Assembly: GCA_028818855.1 (NCBI GenBank)
Contig: JAPPMY010000056.1
Location: forward strand, 1-64,000
Length of the DNA stretch: 64,000 nucleotides
Reading direction: 5' to 3'
DNA from: Rhodospirillales bacterium
GTDB lineage: Bacteria > Pseudomonadota > Alphaproteobacteria > UBA828
The position numbers and the translations under genes are program-made. Under the pieces are notes generated by a model. It did not search any database and had not been told where the DNA came from. It saw only the letters and a program-made list of their open reading frames with translations. Below are positions 7,046-15,981 of the stretch, one piece after another (position 1 is the first letter of the stretch; every line of letters begins with the position of its first letter).

Positions 7046-7735
7046 TCAGGCCCGGCGCACGCCGCGGTTGGCCCACACCTCGGCGCGCCGCTGCACCACC
7101 ATCGAGACGACGGTGATGCCGAGGTAGAAGAGCGAGGCCACGAAGAAGAAGGTGAACGGCAGCTTGGTCGCGCCCATGGCGATCTGGGCGTTGCGCATGA
7201 GCTCCGGGAGCTGGATCACCGAGATCAGCGCCGTGGCCTTGATCAGCACCATCCATACATTGCCGAGGCCGGGCAGCGCGAAGCGCCACATCTGCGGCAG
7301 CACGATGCGGCGGAAGGTCAGCGCGCGGCTCATGCCGATGGCGCGCGCCGCCTCGATCTGGCCGCGCGGCACGGCGAGGAAGGCGCCGCGGAACACCTCG
7401 GTCGCGAACGCGCCGTAGATGAAGCCGATGGTGATGACGCCGGCGACGAAGGGGTTGATGTCGATGATGATGTCGTGGCCCGCGCCCTCGGCGATGTCCT
7501 GGATCAGCGTCGGCACGCCGTAATAGACGAGCAGGATCAGCAGCAGCTCCGGCACGCCGCGGATGACGGTGGTATAGGTGCCCGCCGCCCAGCGGCCCGC
7601 GCGGCCCTGCGCGAGCTTGCCCCAGGCGCCGAGCAGGCCGAGGACGAGCGCCAGCGCCATGGCCCCGAGCCCCACCAGGATGGTGAGCTCCAGGCCCTGC
7701 CACAGCATCCAGCCGTAGCCCCGGAGGTCGAACAT
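7046..7735 (-). CDS. polar amino-acid-type ABC transporter permease (HisQ-like)
   Basis: A 229-aa permease of the same family as its downstream partner, with an N-terminal helix 'LTILVGLGAMALALVLGLLG', a periplasmic insert (about residues 82-92) and the EAA loop 'QIEAARAIGMSRALTFRRIVLPQMWRFALP'. It would form a heterodimeric channel with the gene at 6312. Spacing to the next gene is 11 bp. The 70-bp gap upstream, to the binding-protein gene, holds a stem-loop. Confidence 0.88.
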   Translation of the reverse strand: MFDLRGYGWMLWQGLELTILVGLGAMALALVLGLLGAWGKLAQGRAGRWAAGTYTTVIRGVPELLLILLVYYGVPTLIQDIAEGAGHDIIIDINPFVAGVITIGFIYGAFATEVFRGAFLAVPRGQIEAARAIGMSRALTFRRIVLPQMWRFALPGLGNVWMVLIKATALISVIQLPELMRNAQIAMGATKLPFTFFFVASLFYLGITVVSMVVQRRAEVWANRGVRRA

Positions 7736-7762
7736 CGGCCCGACCGGCTATCTCAAACGGGA

Positions 7763-7788
7763 GCGAGCGGCCCGGAGCGGCCGCCCGC
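7763..7788 (-). promoter_or_regulatory. intercistronic stem-loop after the binding-protein gene
   Basis: GCGGCC-CGGAGC-GGCCGC (7767-7784) forms a 6-bp stem, extended by three further pairs after one mismatch. It lies between the binding-protein and permease genes. Such hairpins often stabilise the upstream mRNA segment or partly terminate transcription, so that binding protein is made in excess. That role is inference here. Confidence 0.4.
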
Positions 7789-7805
7789 CCATGCGTGCCA
7801 GGCGG

Positions 7806-8582
7806 TCAGTCGCCGTAGACGTCGAAATCGAAGTACTTGTCGTTGATCGTCTTGTAGGTGCCGTCGGCGCGGATGGCCGCGATGGCGCCGTTGAGCGCCT
7901 CGAGGAGTTCGGCCTCGCCCTTGCGCACCGCGATGCCGGCGCCGTCGCCGAACCACCGCGGATCGGTGAAGTCGGGCCCCACGAACTCCGCGTTCTCTCC
8001 GTCGGGCGTGTCGAGGAAGCCCCCCTGCAGGGCCATCGAATCCGCCAGCAGCAGGTCGACGCGGCCTGCGACGAAGTCGAGGTTGGCCTCGTCCTGGGTG
8101 GCGTAGGCCTTGATGGTGACGATGTCGCCGTAGTTGTCGCGCAGGAAGTTCTCGTGGATGGTCGCCCGCTGCACGCCGACGGCCAGGCCCTCCAGGCCCT
8201 CGTTCGTGATCTCGATGCCCGAGTCCTTCATGCGCACGAACTTGGCCGGCGTGGTGTAGTACTTGCCGGTGAAGTCGACCTTCTTCTTGCGCTCCTCGGT
8301 GATCGACATCGAGGCGACGATGGCGTCGTACTTCTTGGCGAGCAGGCCGGGGATGATGCCGTCCCAATCCTGCACCTCCCAGGTGCAGTCGAGCTTCGCC
8401 GCGGCGCAGAGCGCGTTGCCGATCTCGATGTCGAAGCCCTGGAGGTCGCCGTTCTCGTCGATCCAGTTGAAGGGCGGGTAGGCGCCCTCGGTGCCGAGGG
8501 TCACCTTCTTCATGTCTGCCGCGGCCGCGCCTGCGGCGAGCGCCAGCGCCGCGAACACCGCCACGAATGTGAGTCTCTTCAT
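7806..8582 (-). CDS. periplasmic solute-binding protein, family 3 (HisJ/ArgT-like)
   Basis: A 258-aa exported protein with a clear signal peptide (MKRLTF..., cleavage near 'AAA-ADMKK'). The family-3 pattern is complete: 'GAYPPFNWIDENGDLQGFDIEIGNAL', then 'DAIVASMSITEERKKKVDFT', including the Arg that grips the ligand carboxylate, and 'LLADSMAL'. It delivers a polar, carboxylate-bearing compound such as an amino acid or N-carbamoyl amino acid to the permeases downstream. Being linked to dihydropyrimidinase, it may bind hydantoins, dihydropyrimidines or their ring-opened products; the exact ligand cannot be read from sequence. Confidence 0.9.
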   Translation of the reverse strand: MKRLTFVAVFAALALAAGAAAADMKKVTLGTEGAYPPFNWIDENGDLQGFDIEIGNALCAAAKLDCTWEVQDWDGIIPGLLAKKYDAIVASMSITEERKKKVDFTGKYYTTPAKFVRMKDSGIEITNEGLEGLAVGVQRATIHENFLRDNYGDIVTIKAYATQDEANLDFVAGRVDLLLADSMALQGGFLDTPDGENAEFVGPDFTDPRWFGDGAGIAVRKGEAELLEALNGAIAAIRADGTYKTINDKYFDFDVYGD

Positions 8583-8623
8583 CTCTCCGTTCTCCTTCGC
8601 CGGTGGTGGGTGGTCTGCATGGT

Positions 8624-9451
8624 CTAGGCGTCGCCCCTCTGGCCCGAGAGGAACCGCCTGAGCCTCGGCGACTGCGGATCGTCGAGCACCGCCCTGGACG
8701 CGCCTTCCTCCTCGATCTGGCCCTCGTGCAGGAACACGGTGCGCGACGACACGTCGCGGGCGAAGCCGACCTCGTGGGTGACGATGAGCATGGTCCGGCC
8801 TTCCTCGGCGAGATCGCGGATGACCTTCAGCACCTCGCCGACAAGCTCGGGATCGAGCGCCGACGTGGGCTCGTCGAACAGCATGACGTCGGGCTCCATC
8901 GCGAGCGCGCGGGCGATCGCCGCCCGCTGCTCCTGCCCGCCGGAAAGGTGGGCCGGGAAGTAGTCGTGCTTGTCCGCGAGGCCGACCTTGTCGAGCAGCG
9001 CGCGCGCCCTCTCCGCCGCCTCGCGGCGCGGCAGCCCGAGCACGTGGATGGGCGCCTCGACGACGTTCTGCAGCACGGTCAGGTGCGACCAGAGGTTGAA
9101 CTGCTGGAAGACCATGCCGAGCCGGGCGCGGATGCGGTCCACCTGGCGGCGGTCCGCGGGGACGGCCTGGCCGCGCCGGTCGGTCCGCATGCGGATCAGC
9201 TCGCCGCCGACGTGGACCTCGCCGGCGTCCGGCACCTCCAGCAGGTTGATGCAGCGGAGCAGCGTGCTCTTGCCGGAGCCGCTGGCGCCCAGGATGGCGA
9301 TGACGTCGTGCTCGTAAGCGGTCAGCGAGACGCCCCTCAGCACCTCCAGGTCGCCGAAGCGCTTGTAGAGGTCCGCGACCTGGAGCGCTGCGCCGGGTCC
9401 CGCCCGCGGCTCGTCCAGCGTCGGTGCGGCGGTGCCCGGCGCCTGCGCCAT
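8624..9451 (-). CDS. polar amino-acid-type ABC transporter ATP-binding protein (HisP-like)
   Basis: A 275-aa ATPase starting 'MAQAPGTAAPTLDEP' (the 555-aa track ORF reads into the dihydropyrimidinase shadow). Walker A is 'GASGSGKST', the Q-loop lies in 'GMVFQQFNLW', the signature is 'LSGGQEQR' and Walker B is 'DVMLFDEPTSALD'. The family usually has LSGGQ(Q/E)QR, so this is intact. It powers the two permeases downstream. The gene begins 26 bp after dihydropyrimidinase on the same strand and is almost certainly co-transcribed with it. Confidence 0.9.
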   Translation of the reverse strand: MAQAPGTAAPTLDEPRAGPGAALQVADLYKRFGDLEVLRGVSLTAYEHDVIAILGASGSGKSTLLRCINLLEVPDAGEVHVGGELIRMRTDRRGQAVPADRRQVDRIRARLGMVFQQFNLWSHLTVLQNVVEAPIHVLGLPRREAAERARALLDKVGLADKHDYFPAHLSGGQEQRAAIARALAMEPDVMLFDEPTSALDPELVGEVLKVIRDLAEEGRTMLIVTHEVGFARDVSSRTVFLHEGQIEEEGASRAVLDDPQSPRLRRFLSGQRGDA

Positions 9452-9477
9452 CCGCCCCGCCCCGCCGCTCTCCGCAG

Positions 9478-10842
9478 CTACGTCGTGTAGGTGCGGCGCT
9501 TGACCAGCTTGCCGCGGCCGGGCTCGGCGCTCACCTTGCCGTCTTCCACGATGATGTCGCCGCGCGAGATCGTCATGGTCGGCCAGCCGGTGACCTCGAA
9601 GCCCTCGTGCAGCTCCCAGTCCTGCTTGGAGTGCATGTCGCGCTGGCGGATGGTGACGGGCTTGTCCGGGTCGAAGACCATGACGTCGGCGTCGGAGCCC
9701 ACGGCGATGGTCCCCTTCTGCGGATACATGCCCATGAGCTTGGCCGGCTTGGTGGCGCTCACGTCGACGAACCGGTTGAGCGAGAGACGGCCCTCGCGCA
9801 CGCCTTCGGAATAGAGCATGGGCAGCACCGTCTCCAGGTTCGACATGCCGGGCAGCAGCTCGTCCACGGTGACGCTGGCCTTCTTCTGTTTCATGTTCCA
9901 GCCGACGTGGTCGGTGGCGACGGTCTGGAGCACGTTGCTGTCGAGCGCCTGCCACATCACGTCCATCTGGTCGGCCTCGCGCAGCGGCGGCCAGCCGACG
10001 TAGCGCTCGGGGTCGACCTCCTCGTTGAAGCGCTCGCGCGAGAGGTGGAGGTAGATCGGCCGGGTCTCGCCGTAGCAGGTCTGGCCGCGGCCGCGCGCGT
10101 CGTTGAGCGCGTCCAGCCCCTCCTGGCAGGAGAGGTGGACGAGATAGGCCGGCACGTCGGCCACGTGGGCCATCCAGAGCGCGCGCCGCGCGGCGAGCCC
10201 CTCCGAGATGCGCGGCCTGGAATCGGGGAAGGTGCGGACGTTGGAGTTGTTCTCCTCCTCCAGCTTCTGCGTCATGTAGGAGATGCAGCACTGGTCCTCG
10301 CAGTGGATGTTGACCATGGCGCCGAGCTTGCCGGCCTCCTCCATGCAGCGCAGGTACTGCGGCGCATACTTGTCGAACTCGGCGAAGCCGATCATGAAGA
10401 TCTTGAAGCTGGTGTAGCCGTCGGCCACGCAGTCACGCATCTCTGAGAGCGTGTGCTCGCCGGGCTGGAAGATGGTCGGGTGCAGGCCGAAGTCGATCAC
10501 CGACTTCTCGCCCCGCTGGTTCCAGCGGACGAGGCAGTCCTGCAGCGACTGGCCGGGCTCCGGGAAGGCGTAGTCGCAGATCGTCGTGATTCCGCCGCAG
10601 GCGGCGGCCACGGTGGAGGAGTGGAAGTCGTCGGCGGTCTCCTGACCCATCAGCTCGAACTCGACGTGGGTGTGCACGTCGACGCCGCCCGGGAAGAGGA
10701 GCTTGCCGCTGCAATCCACCGTGCGCCCGGCCGGCCCGAGGCCGTGGCCGATCTGCTTGATGACGCCGTCCTCGATTCCGATATCGGCGTCGTAGCTCTC
10801 GTGGGCGGTTACGATCGTGCCGTTCGCCAGGATCAGGTCCAT
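9478..10842 (-). CDS. hydA: dihydropyrimidinase / hydantoinase
   Basis: A 454-aa cyclic amidohydrolase; the start is set at 'MDLILANGTIV' because GGGAGGGG lies just upstream and the extra 36 residues of the track ORF look non-coding. Metal-site motifs of the family are present: 'GVDVHTHVE' (HxH), 'SFKIFMIG' with the lysine expected to be carbamylated, 'NIHCED', 'HLSC' and 'ATDHVGW'. The family opens 5,6-dihydrouracil, dihydrothymine or 5-substituted hydantoins to N-carbamoyl amino acids in the cytoplasm. No N-carbamoylase lies next to it. It heads an operon with a complete ABC importer and is divergent from amiE. Confidence 0.88.
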   Translation of the reverse strand: MDLILANGTIVTAHESYDADIGIEDGVIKQIGHGLGPAGRTVDCSGKLLFPGGVDVHTHVEFELMGQETADDFHSSTVAAACGGITTICDYAFPEPGQSLQDCLVRWNQRGEKSVIDFGLHPTIFQPGEHTLSEMRDCVADGYTSFKIFMIGFAEFDKYAPQYLRCMEEAGKLGAMVNIHCEDQCCISYMTQKLEEENNSNVRTFPDSRPRISEGLAARRALWMAHVADVPAYLVHLSCQEGLDALNDARGRGQTCYGETRPIYLHLSRERFNEEVDPERYVGWPPLREADQMDVMWQALDSNVLQTVATDHVGWNMKQKKASVTVDELLPGMSNLETVLPMLYSEGVREGRLSLNRFVDVSATKPAKLMGMYPQKGTIAVGSDADVMVFDPDKPVTIRQRDMHSKQDWELHEGFEVTGWPTMTISRGDIIVEDGKVSAEPGRGKLVKRRTYTT

Positions 10843-10952
10843 CTTCCCCTCCCGTCGTTTTGCTGACTCTCGTTTCTGTGTTTGGAGTATGAGCGTGTTG
10901 GCGGGGGAGGGTCCAGCGTCCCGTTGCCTCGCGAGCCGCGCGCGGCACATGG

Positions 10953-10981
10953 TTGGTCGCGCTCACGGGGCACGGTATAAA
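10953..10981 (+). promoter_or_regulatory. sigma70-like promoter of amiE
   Basis: TTGGTC at 10953-10958 and TATAAA at 10976-10981 are separated by exactly 17 bp. They lie 36 bp before the amiE ATG at 11018, which has AGGGAGGA as RBS. This is one of the best-spaced promoter-like elements seen in the window. It is a prediction by eye; no regulator site was recognised. Confidence 0.55.
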
Positions 10982-11017
10982 CCGAGGCAGGATTCGAATG
11001 GCTAGGGAGGACTTGCC

Positions 11018-12058
11018 ATGAGACACGGCGATATCGTCAGCAGCCCCGATACCGTGGGATGCGCAGTCTTTCAGTACAAGATGCCGCGCCTGCACACGCG
11101 CCAGGACGTGATCGACAACTCCAGGAAGATCGCCGACATGATCGTCGGCGCTAAGGTCGGGCTGCCGGGAATGGATCTCGCGATCTTCCCGGAATACAGC
11201 ACGCACGGGATCATGTACGACCGCCAGGAGATGTTCGACACGGCGTCGGAGATCCCGGGGCCGGAGACCGACATCTTCGCCGAGGCCTGCCGCGAGGCGA
11301 ACACCTGGGGCGTCTTCTCGCTCACCGGCGAGGTGCACGAGGATCACCCCAACAAGAACCCGTACAACACCCTCATCCTGATGAACAACGAGGGCGAGAT
11401 CGTCCAGAAGTATCGCAAGATCCTGCCCTGGTGCCCGATCGAGGGCTGGTATCCCGGCAACAACACCTATGTCAGCACCGGGCCCAAGGGCATGAAGATC
11501 AGCCTCATCATCTGCGATGACGGCAACTATCCCGAGATCTGGCGCGACTGCGCGGTCAAGGGCGCCGAGCTGATCGTCCGCTGCCAGGGCTACATGTACC
11601 CGGCCAAGGACCAGCAGATCATGATGGCGAAGGCGATGGCCTGGTCCAACTGCTGCTACGTGGCGGTCGCCAACGCCGCCGGCAACGACGGCGTCTACAC
11701 CTACTTCGGTCACTCGGGGATCATCGGCTTCGACGGCCGCACCCTCGGCGAGTGCGGCGAGGAGGAGTACGGCATCCAGTACGCCCAGCTCTCCGTCTCG
11801 CAGATCCGCGATTCCCGGGCCAACGATCAGGCGCAGAACCACCTCTTCAAGCTGATGCACCGGGGCTACACCGGCGTCTACGCCTCGGGCGACGGCGACA
11901 AGGGCGTGGCCGAGTGCCCGTTCGACTTCTACCGCACCTGGGTGCAGGACCCGCGCCGGGCGCAGCAGATGGTCGAAGCGATTACCCGCGACTCCATCGG
12001 CGTCACGGGCTGCCCCATCGACGGCATCCCCGAGCCGCAGAAGATGGCGGCGGAGTAG
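11018..12058 (+). CDS. amiE: aliphatic amidase
   Basis: 346 aa, the same length as the Pseudomonas aeruginosa AmiE and very similar along its whole length ('MRHGDI...SSPDTVG', '[14 protein letters not shown]', '[12 protein letters not shown]'). The nitrilase-superfamily catalytic residues fall at the expected positions: Glu59 (FPEYST), Lys134 (KYRKILPW), Glu142 and Cys166 (IICDDGN). It hydrolyses short aliphatic amides such as acetamide and propionamide to the acid and ammonia in the cytoplasm. The closely related formamidase AmiF differs in sequence; the match here is to AmiE. No AmiC/AmiR regulators are adjacent. It is divergent from the dihydropyrimidinase operon. Confidence 0.93.
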   Translation: MRHGDIVSSPDTVGCAVFQYKMPRLHTRQDVIDNSRKIADMIVGAKVGLPGMDLAIFPEYSTHGIMYDRQEMFDTASEIPGPETDIFAEACREANTWGVFSLTGEVHEDHPNKNPYNTLILMNNEGEIVQKYRKILPWCPIEGWYPGNNTYVSTGPKGMKISLIICDDGNYPEIWRDCAVKGAELIVRCQGYMYPAKDQQIMMAKAMAWSNCCYVAVANAAGNDGVYTYFGHSGIIGFDGRTLGECGEEEYGIQYAQLSVSQIRDSRANDQAQNHLFKLMHRGYTGVYASGDGDKGVAECPFDFYRTWVQDPRRAQQMVEAITRDSIGVTGCPIDGIPEPQKMAAE

Positions 12059-12091
12059 GGCCGAACCTACTTCGGGAACTTTCTCAAAAAA

Positions 12092-12120
12092 GAACCCCGG
12101 CGCCCCGCGCGCCGGGGTTC
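12092..12120 (-). terminator. intrinsic terminator between amiE and pxpC (best fit for minus strand)
   Basis: GAACCCCGGCGC-CCCGC-GCGCCGGGGTTC is a perfect 12-bp stem with a 5-nt loop. Reading leftward (minus strand) it is followed by CTTTTTTGAG, a proper U-tract, so it should end the pxpBC transcript. Reading rightward it lies 33 bp after the amiE stop and could also slow that transcript, but only three T residues follow. Confidence 0.8.
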
Positions 12121-12153
12121 GCCGTTTCCGGGGCCTGCCGGCGCGGGCGCCTC

Positions 12154-13167
12154 TCACACGATGATGGCCGGGTCCGCGATCAGCGCTTCCTGCCGGGCCA
12201 GGATCGCCACCGCGTCCTCGTGGGAGACGCGGACGAAGCGGGTCTCCTCGAAGGGGCGGATCTGGCCGAGGCGCGCCATGTCGGTGGAGATCGCCACGGC
12301 GATCCGCGCGTAGCCGCCGATGCTGGGCGAATCGACGCAGAGCACGATGGGCTCGACGCCCGAGGGTACCTGGATCGTGCCCACCGGCGCGCCGGGGTCG
12401 ATGACGATGTTGGAGGGGTCGACGCCGGCATCCTCGACCAGATAGCGCGGCCGGCCGGGCTTGAAGGAGAGTTGCGGGCCGATGAAGCGCATCCCCGTGC
12501 GATCGGCCTTCGGGTTGAGCTTCCAGGCGGTCGCGTAGAAGGCCTCGACGCTCTCGGCCGTGAAGTGGTGCGCCTCCGGCCCCGCGACCACGCGCACGTG
12601 CGCGGGCGGCGCGTAGCGGGGAACGAGGTCCGGCCGCAGCCAGCGCCCGGCGAGTTCCCCGGCCGGCGCTGTGGCCGCGCCCACCGGCAGGCGGTCGCCC
12701 GGTGCGAGCGGCCGCCCCTCCAGCCCGCCGAAGCCGCCGCTCACATGGGTTGCGCGGCTGCCCCGGTAGAGCGGCACGTCGATGCCGCCGTGGACCGCGA
12801 GACAGGCGCGCGCGCCGCTCCGCGCGAGGCCGCAGGCGAGTGTCTGGCCCCGGCGGAGGACGAAGCTGGACCAGCAGGGCGCCGCTTCGCCGTCCACGGT
12901 GGCGCCCGTGTCGGCGCCGGTGAGCGCGACCGCGTGCTCCTCCAGGGCCCTGAGCTTCAGCCGGCCGAGGGTGATCTCGAGGCCGGCCACGCCGGGGTCG
13001 TCGCGCACGACCAGCGGCCCGCCCGCCGGGTTGCCGACGAGCAGATTGGCGATCCTGAGCGCGAACCCGTCCTGCGCGCCCGAGGGCGGAATACCCAAGG
13101 CTTGCCCGCCGCGCCGCCCCATGTCCTGCACCGTTGTGCGCAGGCCGCCTTCCAGCACCTCCAGCAT
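12154..13167 (-). CDS. pxpC: 5-oxoprolinase subunit C / biotin-dependent carboxyltransferase-like (KipA family)
   Basis: A 337-aa protein starting 'MLEVLEGGLRTTVQDMGRRG' (the rest of the track ORF is pxpB shadow). Family hallmarks include 'ARACLAVHGGIDVP', 'LGSRSTH'-like 'YRGSRATHVSGGFGGLEGR' and the C-terminal 'GTIQVPSGVEPIVL'. With PxpA and PxpB it forms the ATP-dependent 5-oxoprolinase that converts 5-oxo-L-proline to glutamate. The start overlaps the pxpB stop by one base (TGATG). The partner pxpA is not adjacent but lies at 23291-24016. Confidence 0.9.
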   Translation of the reverse strand: MLEVLEGGLRTTVQDMGRRGGQALGIPPSGAQDGFALRIANLLVGNPAGGPLVVRDDPGVAGLEITLGRLKLRALEEHAVALTGADTGATVDGEAAPCWSSFVLRRGQTLACGLARSGARACLAVHGGIDVPLYRGSRATHVSGGFGGLEGRPLAPGDRLPVGAATAPAGELAGRWLRPDLVPRYAPPAHVRVVAGPEAHHFTAESVEAFYATAWKLNPKADRTGMRFIGPQLSFKPGRPRYLVEDAGVDPSNIVIDPGAPVGTIQVPSGVEPIVLCVDSPSIGGYARIAVAISTDMARLGQIRPFEETRFVRVSHEDAVAILARQEALIADPAIIV

Positions 13168-14039
13168 CAGGCCGGCTCCCACGTGCTCTCGGGGTCGCGC
13201 TTTTCCGCCGGCTCGCCTGCCTCGGCGAGCCAGTCCACGTAGGCCGCGCAGTCGAAGGTGCCGTCCTCGACCCGGTATTCGTAGGTGCCGGCCTCGACCT
13301 CGGCGCGGATCGCGTCGTATTCCTCGCGGCCGATCGACTCGTAGCGGTGGCGGTCGCCGGCGCGGGCCAGCACCGGGCCGTCCGCGAAGGCGGGGCTCAA
13401 CTCTCTCGGATCGAAGATCTCGATGGGCGTGCGGCCGAAGAGCTGGCCGCCGCCCGGCACGCGGATGGGATAGATGGTGGACGTGGTGCCGCCGAAGTTG
13501 AGCAGCCGCGCGTGGGTCCAGGTGCGGGGCGTGCGGTAGAGCGGCGCGCCGAAGCGCTTCGCCGGCTCCATGGCATAGGACATGAAGGCGCCGGGGACGA
13601 AGCCTACGCCGGTGACCCAGTAATCGCAGCCCGTGTGGGTCTCGATCACCTGGGCGACCGTCATGTCGTTGAACGCGGCGATGTACTCGATGTTGTTGCG
13701 GACACCGAAGGCCTCGGCGCACTCTCGCGACCAGGGGTCGTCGTAGAGGGCCGGGATGATCACGCGCCGGCTGGGGAGCGTGGAGACCGCCCCCTGGGCG
13801 GCGATGAGCGCCTCCACGTGGGTTCTGATGCGCTCGCGCGTGGTCGCCAGCGGGTCGAACACGAGGCCGAGGGTGCGGACCTGCGGGTTGGTCTCGACCA
13901 GCCCCTCGGGCGCGTGCTCGCGGAGCGCGAAGTCGAGCGCCAGGATGCGGAAGTTGAGCGGGATGCTGGTCTCGTCGCCGAACTCGACGTTGATCGCGGT
14001 GTCGCCCAGCGTCCTGAACACCGGCTCGTCGTAGATCAT
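13167..14039 (-). CDS. pxpB: 5-oxoprolinase subunit B (KipI family)
   Basis: About 290 aa from 'MIYDEPVFRTLGDTAINVEFG'; an alternative ATG 33 bp upstream (14072) is possible, while the 407-aa track ORF is over-extended. KipI-family features include 'PALYDDPW', 'GCDYWVTGVGFVPGAFMSY' (the usual 'GFxPGFxY' region) and 'RTWTHARLLNFGGTTSTIYPI'. It is the ATP-binding partner of PxpC. It is longer than classic KipI (about 240 aa), with extra sequence after the core ending 'CAAYVDWLAEAGEPAEKRDPE'. The family also includes regulators of sporulation kinase in Bacillus, but the pxpC fusion-like arrangement favours the enzyme. Confidence 0.85.
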   Translation of the reverse strand: MIYDEPVFRTLGDTAINVEFGDETSIPLNFRILALDFALREHAPEGLVETNPQVRTLGLVFDPLATTRERIRTHVEALIAAQGAVSTLPSRRVIIPALYDDPWSRECAEAFGVRNNIEYIAAFNDMTVAQVIETHTGCDYWVTGVGFVPGAFMSYAMEPAKRFGAPLYRTPRTWTHARLLNFGGTTSTIYPIRVPGGGQLFGRTPIEIFDPRELSPAFADGPVLARAGDRHRYESIGREEYDAIRAEVEAGTYEYRVEDGTFDCAAYVDWLAEAGEPAEKRDPESTWEPA

Positions 14040-14217
14040 GCCGCCCCCGGCCAGTTGCGCCCCCGCCATCATGGGCACCCCGCCTGCGCCGTCAATCTGC
14101 CCGCGGCAACGAGCATTCGCCTGAATTCTTGCTGAAGGACGACGGATTGTGCTGTACACATCACCGAATTGAGGCGGGCGCAATTTTGGTCGTCGGCGCA
14201 GACAGAGGGATCGGACC

Positions 14218-14463
14218 GTGTCGATCAAAACGTTCAAGGTCAGTGGAACCGGGCAGCGGGAAGCCGCGCCGCTCAAGCACCTCGACCTGCCCGATGACCT
14301 CTTCGACCGCGAGGATCCAGAACAGGCTCCCATCGACGTGGGTTGCGACAGCGATGCGCGCCCGGTCGGCATTGACCGCGGCATGACCATCTCGGACGCC
14401 TTCGTCGAGCTGCTTCCGGATGACCTGCGGGCAGCGTTCGAGGGCGGCGACGAAGCAACGTGA
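14218..14463 (+). CDS. small hypothetical protein (81 aa)
   Basis: An 81-aa acidic ORF with a GTG start, divergent from pxpB and convergent with cutA. It begins 'MSIKTFKVSGTGQ' and ends 'ISDAFVELLPDDLRAAFEGGDEAT'. No membrane segment, signal or known domain is visible, and no strong RBS precedes the GTG. Codon use looks like neighbouring genes (G/C in third positions), and the frame ends cleanly before cutA, so it may be real. I do not recognise it. Confidence 0.45.
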   Translation: MSIKTFKVSGTGQREAAPLKHLDLPDDLFDREDPEQAPIDVGCDSDARPVGIDRGMTISDAFVELLPDDLRAAFEGGDEAT

Positions 14464-14505
14464 GTCGTCTTCTCGGCACCTGCAGCCCGATTTGGAAGCG
14501 GCGGA

Positions 14506-14841
14506 TCACGCCGGGTCTGGCTCCGGAGGCGCGGTCTCGGCGTCTATCCAGTCGAGGTAGGCGGGGTTGCCGCCGGTGATGGGGAGGGCGATCACGCAGG
14601 GGCAGGCGTAGCTGTGCAGCGCCTTGACCCTGGCCGTGAGCGGCTCGACGAGATCGGCGCGGGTCTTCATCCAGAGCATGGTCTCGCCGGCTTCGCGCAC
14701 CACCCCTTCCCACCAGTAGAGGGACGAGACGCCCGCCACGATGTTGACCGATGCCGCAAGGCGCGCCTCCATCACGGCGCGGCCGATGGTCTCGGCCTCT
14801 GCCTGGCTGGGCGCAGTCACGCAGACGGCGACGTGGGACAT
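14506..14841 (-). CDS. cutA: divalent-cation tolerance protein CutA
   Basis: A 111-aa protein starting 'MSHVAVCVTAPSQAEAETIGRAVMEARLAASVNIV' (only the last part of an 851-aa track ORF is real). The CutA1 core is complete: 'SLYWWEGVVREAGETMLWMKTRADLVEPL' and 'HSYACPCVIALPITGGNPAYLDWI'. The family forms very stable trimers with a ferredoxin-like fold; its role is uncertain, with reported links to copper tolerance and to membrane-protein anchoring in other organisms. It is divergent from ispH. Confidence 0.93.
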   Translation of the reverse strand: MSHVAVCVTAPSQAEAETIGRAVMEARLAASVNIVAGVSSLYWWEGVVREAGETMLWMKTRADLVEPLTARVKALHSYACPCVIALPITGGNPAYLDWIDAETAPPEPDPA

Positions 14842-15003
14842 GGGCTTCGGGCCTCGTCGGTCGCTGGGGCGGGGAAGCGGATTGTTGCCGGAGTCGCGCG
14901 TCTGCGATAGGGTGTGATGGGCGCTCCGGGTGCGGAGTCGACGGTCCCGCGCCCCGCGTACCCCCAGATGGAGCAGGAGCCTGGAGTGGGCGACAACGGC
15001 AGC

Positions 15004-15945
15004 ATGCAGGTCATTCTGGCGGAGCCACGCGGCTTCTGCGCAGGCGTCGAGCGGGCCATCGAGATCGTGGAGCGCGCGCTCGAGGTCTTCGGGCCGCCGG
15101 TCTACGTCCGCCACGAGATCGTGCACAACAAGCGCGTGGTGGACGATCTGCGCAAGAAGGGCGCGGTCTTCGTCGAGGAGATCGACGAGGTGCCCGAGGG
15201 CGCCGTCACCATCTTCAGCGCGCACGGCGTCTCCGAGAAGGTGGAGAGCGAAGCCGGGTGCCGGAACCTGCCGGTGATCGACGCGACCTGCCCGCTGGTC
15301 GCCAAGGTCCATATCGAGGCGCGGCGCTACGAGCGCGAGGGGCGCGAGATCATCCTCATCGGCCACGACGGGCACCCCGAGGTCGAGGGCACCAGCGGCC
15401 GCGTGAAGAACGGCGTCCACATTGTCGCGACGCCCGACGACGTCTCCAGGCTCGAGGTGGCCAACCCCGAGAAGGTCGCCTACGTCACGCAGACAACGCT
15501 CAGCGTCGACGACACGCGGGACGTGATCGAGGCGCTGACGTCGCGCTTCCCGAGCATCTCGGGCCCCGACGTGAAGGACATCTGCTACGCGACGCAGAAC
15601 CGCCAGGCCTCGGTGCGCAAGCTCGCGGAAGACGTGGAGCTGATCCTCGTGGTGGGCGCGCGCAACAGCTCCAACTCCAACCGCCTGCGGGAGATCGGCG
15701 AGGAGATGGGCGTGCCGACCCACCTGATCGACGATGCCCGCGACCTCGATCCCACGTGGTTCGACGGCGTGCGCCGGGTGGGCGTGACCGCCGGCGCGTC
15801 GGCGCCGGAGGAGCTGGTGCAGGACCTGGTCGCCCGGCTGCGGGAGATCAACACGGTCGAGCTGCAGATCCAGGACGGGATCAAGGAGCGCGTGCGCTTC
15901 AAGCTGCCGGCCGAGCTGGTCGAGGCCAGCGCCTCCGGTGGTTGA
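15004..15945 (+). CDS. ispH: 4-hydroxy-3-methylbut-2-enyl diphosphate reductase
   Basis: A 313-aa protein if started at '[15 protein letters not shown]', which matches the usual start; the track ORF adds 30 doubtful residues, and an ATG at 14968 is another option. The three cysteines that hold the iron-sulfur cluster are at 12 (GFCAGV), 96 (ATCPLV) and 194 (ICYATQNRQ). The catalytic Glu is at 126 (HPEVEGT). IspH makes IPP and DMAPP in the last step of the MEP pathway. It precedes hpnH by 36 bp on the same strand and faces the dxs-shc-hpnG operon, which places first and last MEP steps beside hopanoid genes. Confidence 0.92.
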   Translation: MQVILAEPRGFCAGVERAIEIVERALEVFGPPVYVRHEIVHNKRVVDDLRKKGAVFVEEIDEVPEGAVTIFSAHGVSEKVESEAGCRNLPVIDATCPLVAKVHIEARRYEREGREIILIGHDGHPEVEGTSGRVKNGVHIVATPDDVSRLEVANPEKVAYVTQTTLSVDDTRDVIEALTSRFPSISGPDVKDICYATQNRQASVRKLAEDVELILVVGARNSSNSNRLREIGEEMGVPTHLIDDARDLDPTWFDGVRRVGVTAGASAPEELVQDLVARLREINTVELQIQDGIKERVRFKLPAELVEASASGG

Positions 15946-15981
15946 GGGCCTGAGCCCGGTCCCGCGGGTGAGAGAGTCTCG

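Noticed and set aside
6312-7703. 463-aa 'fused permease'
   Set aside because: The first half is a frame-shifted shadow of the upstream permease. Two separate permeases with normal starts explain the region.
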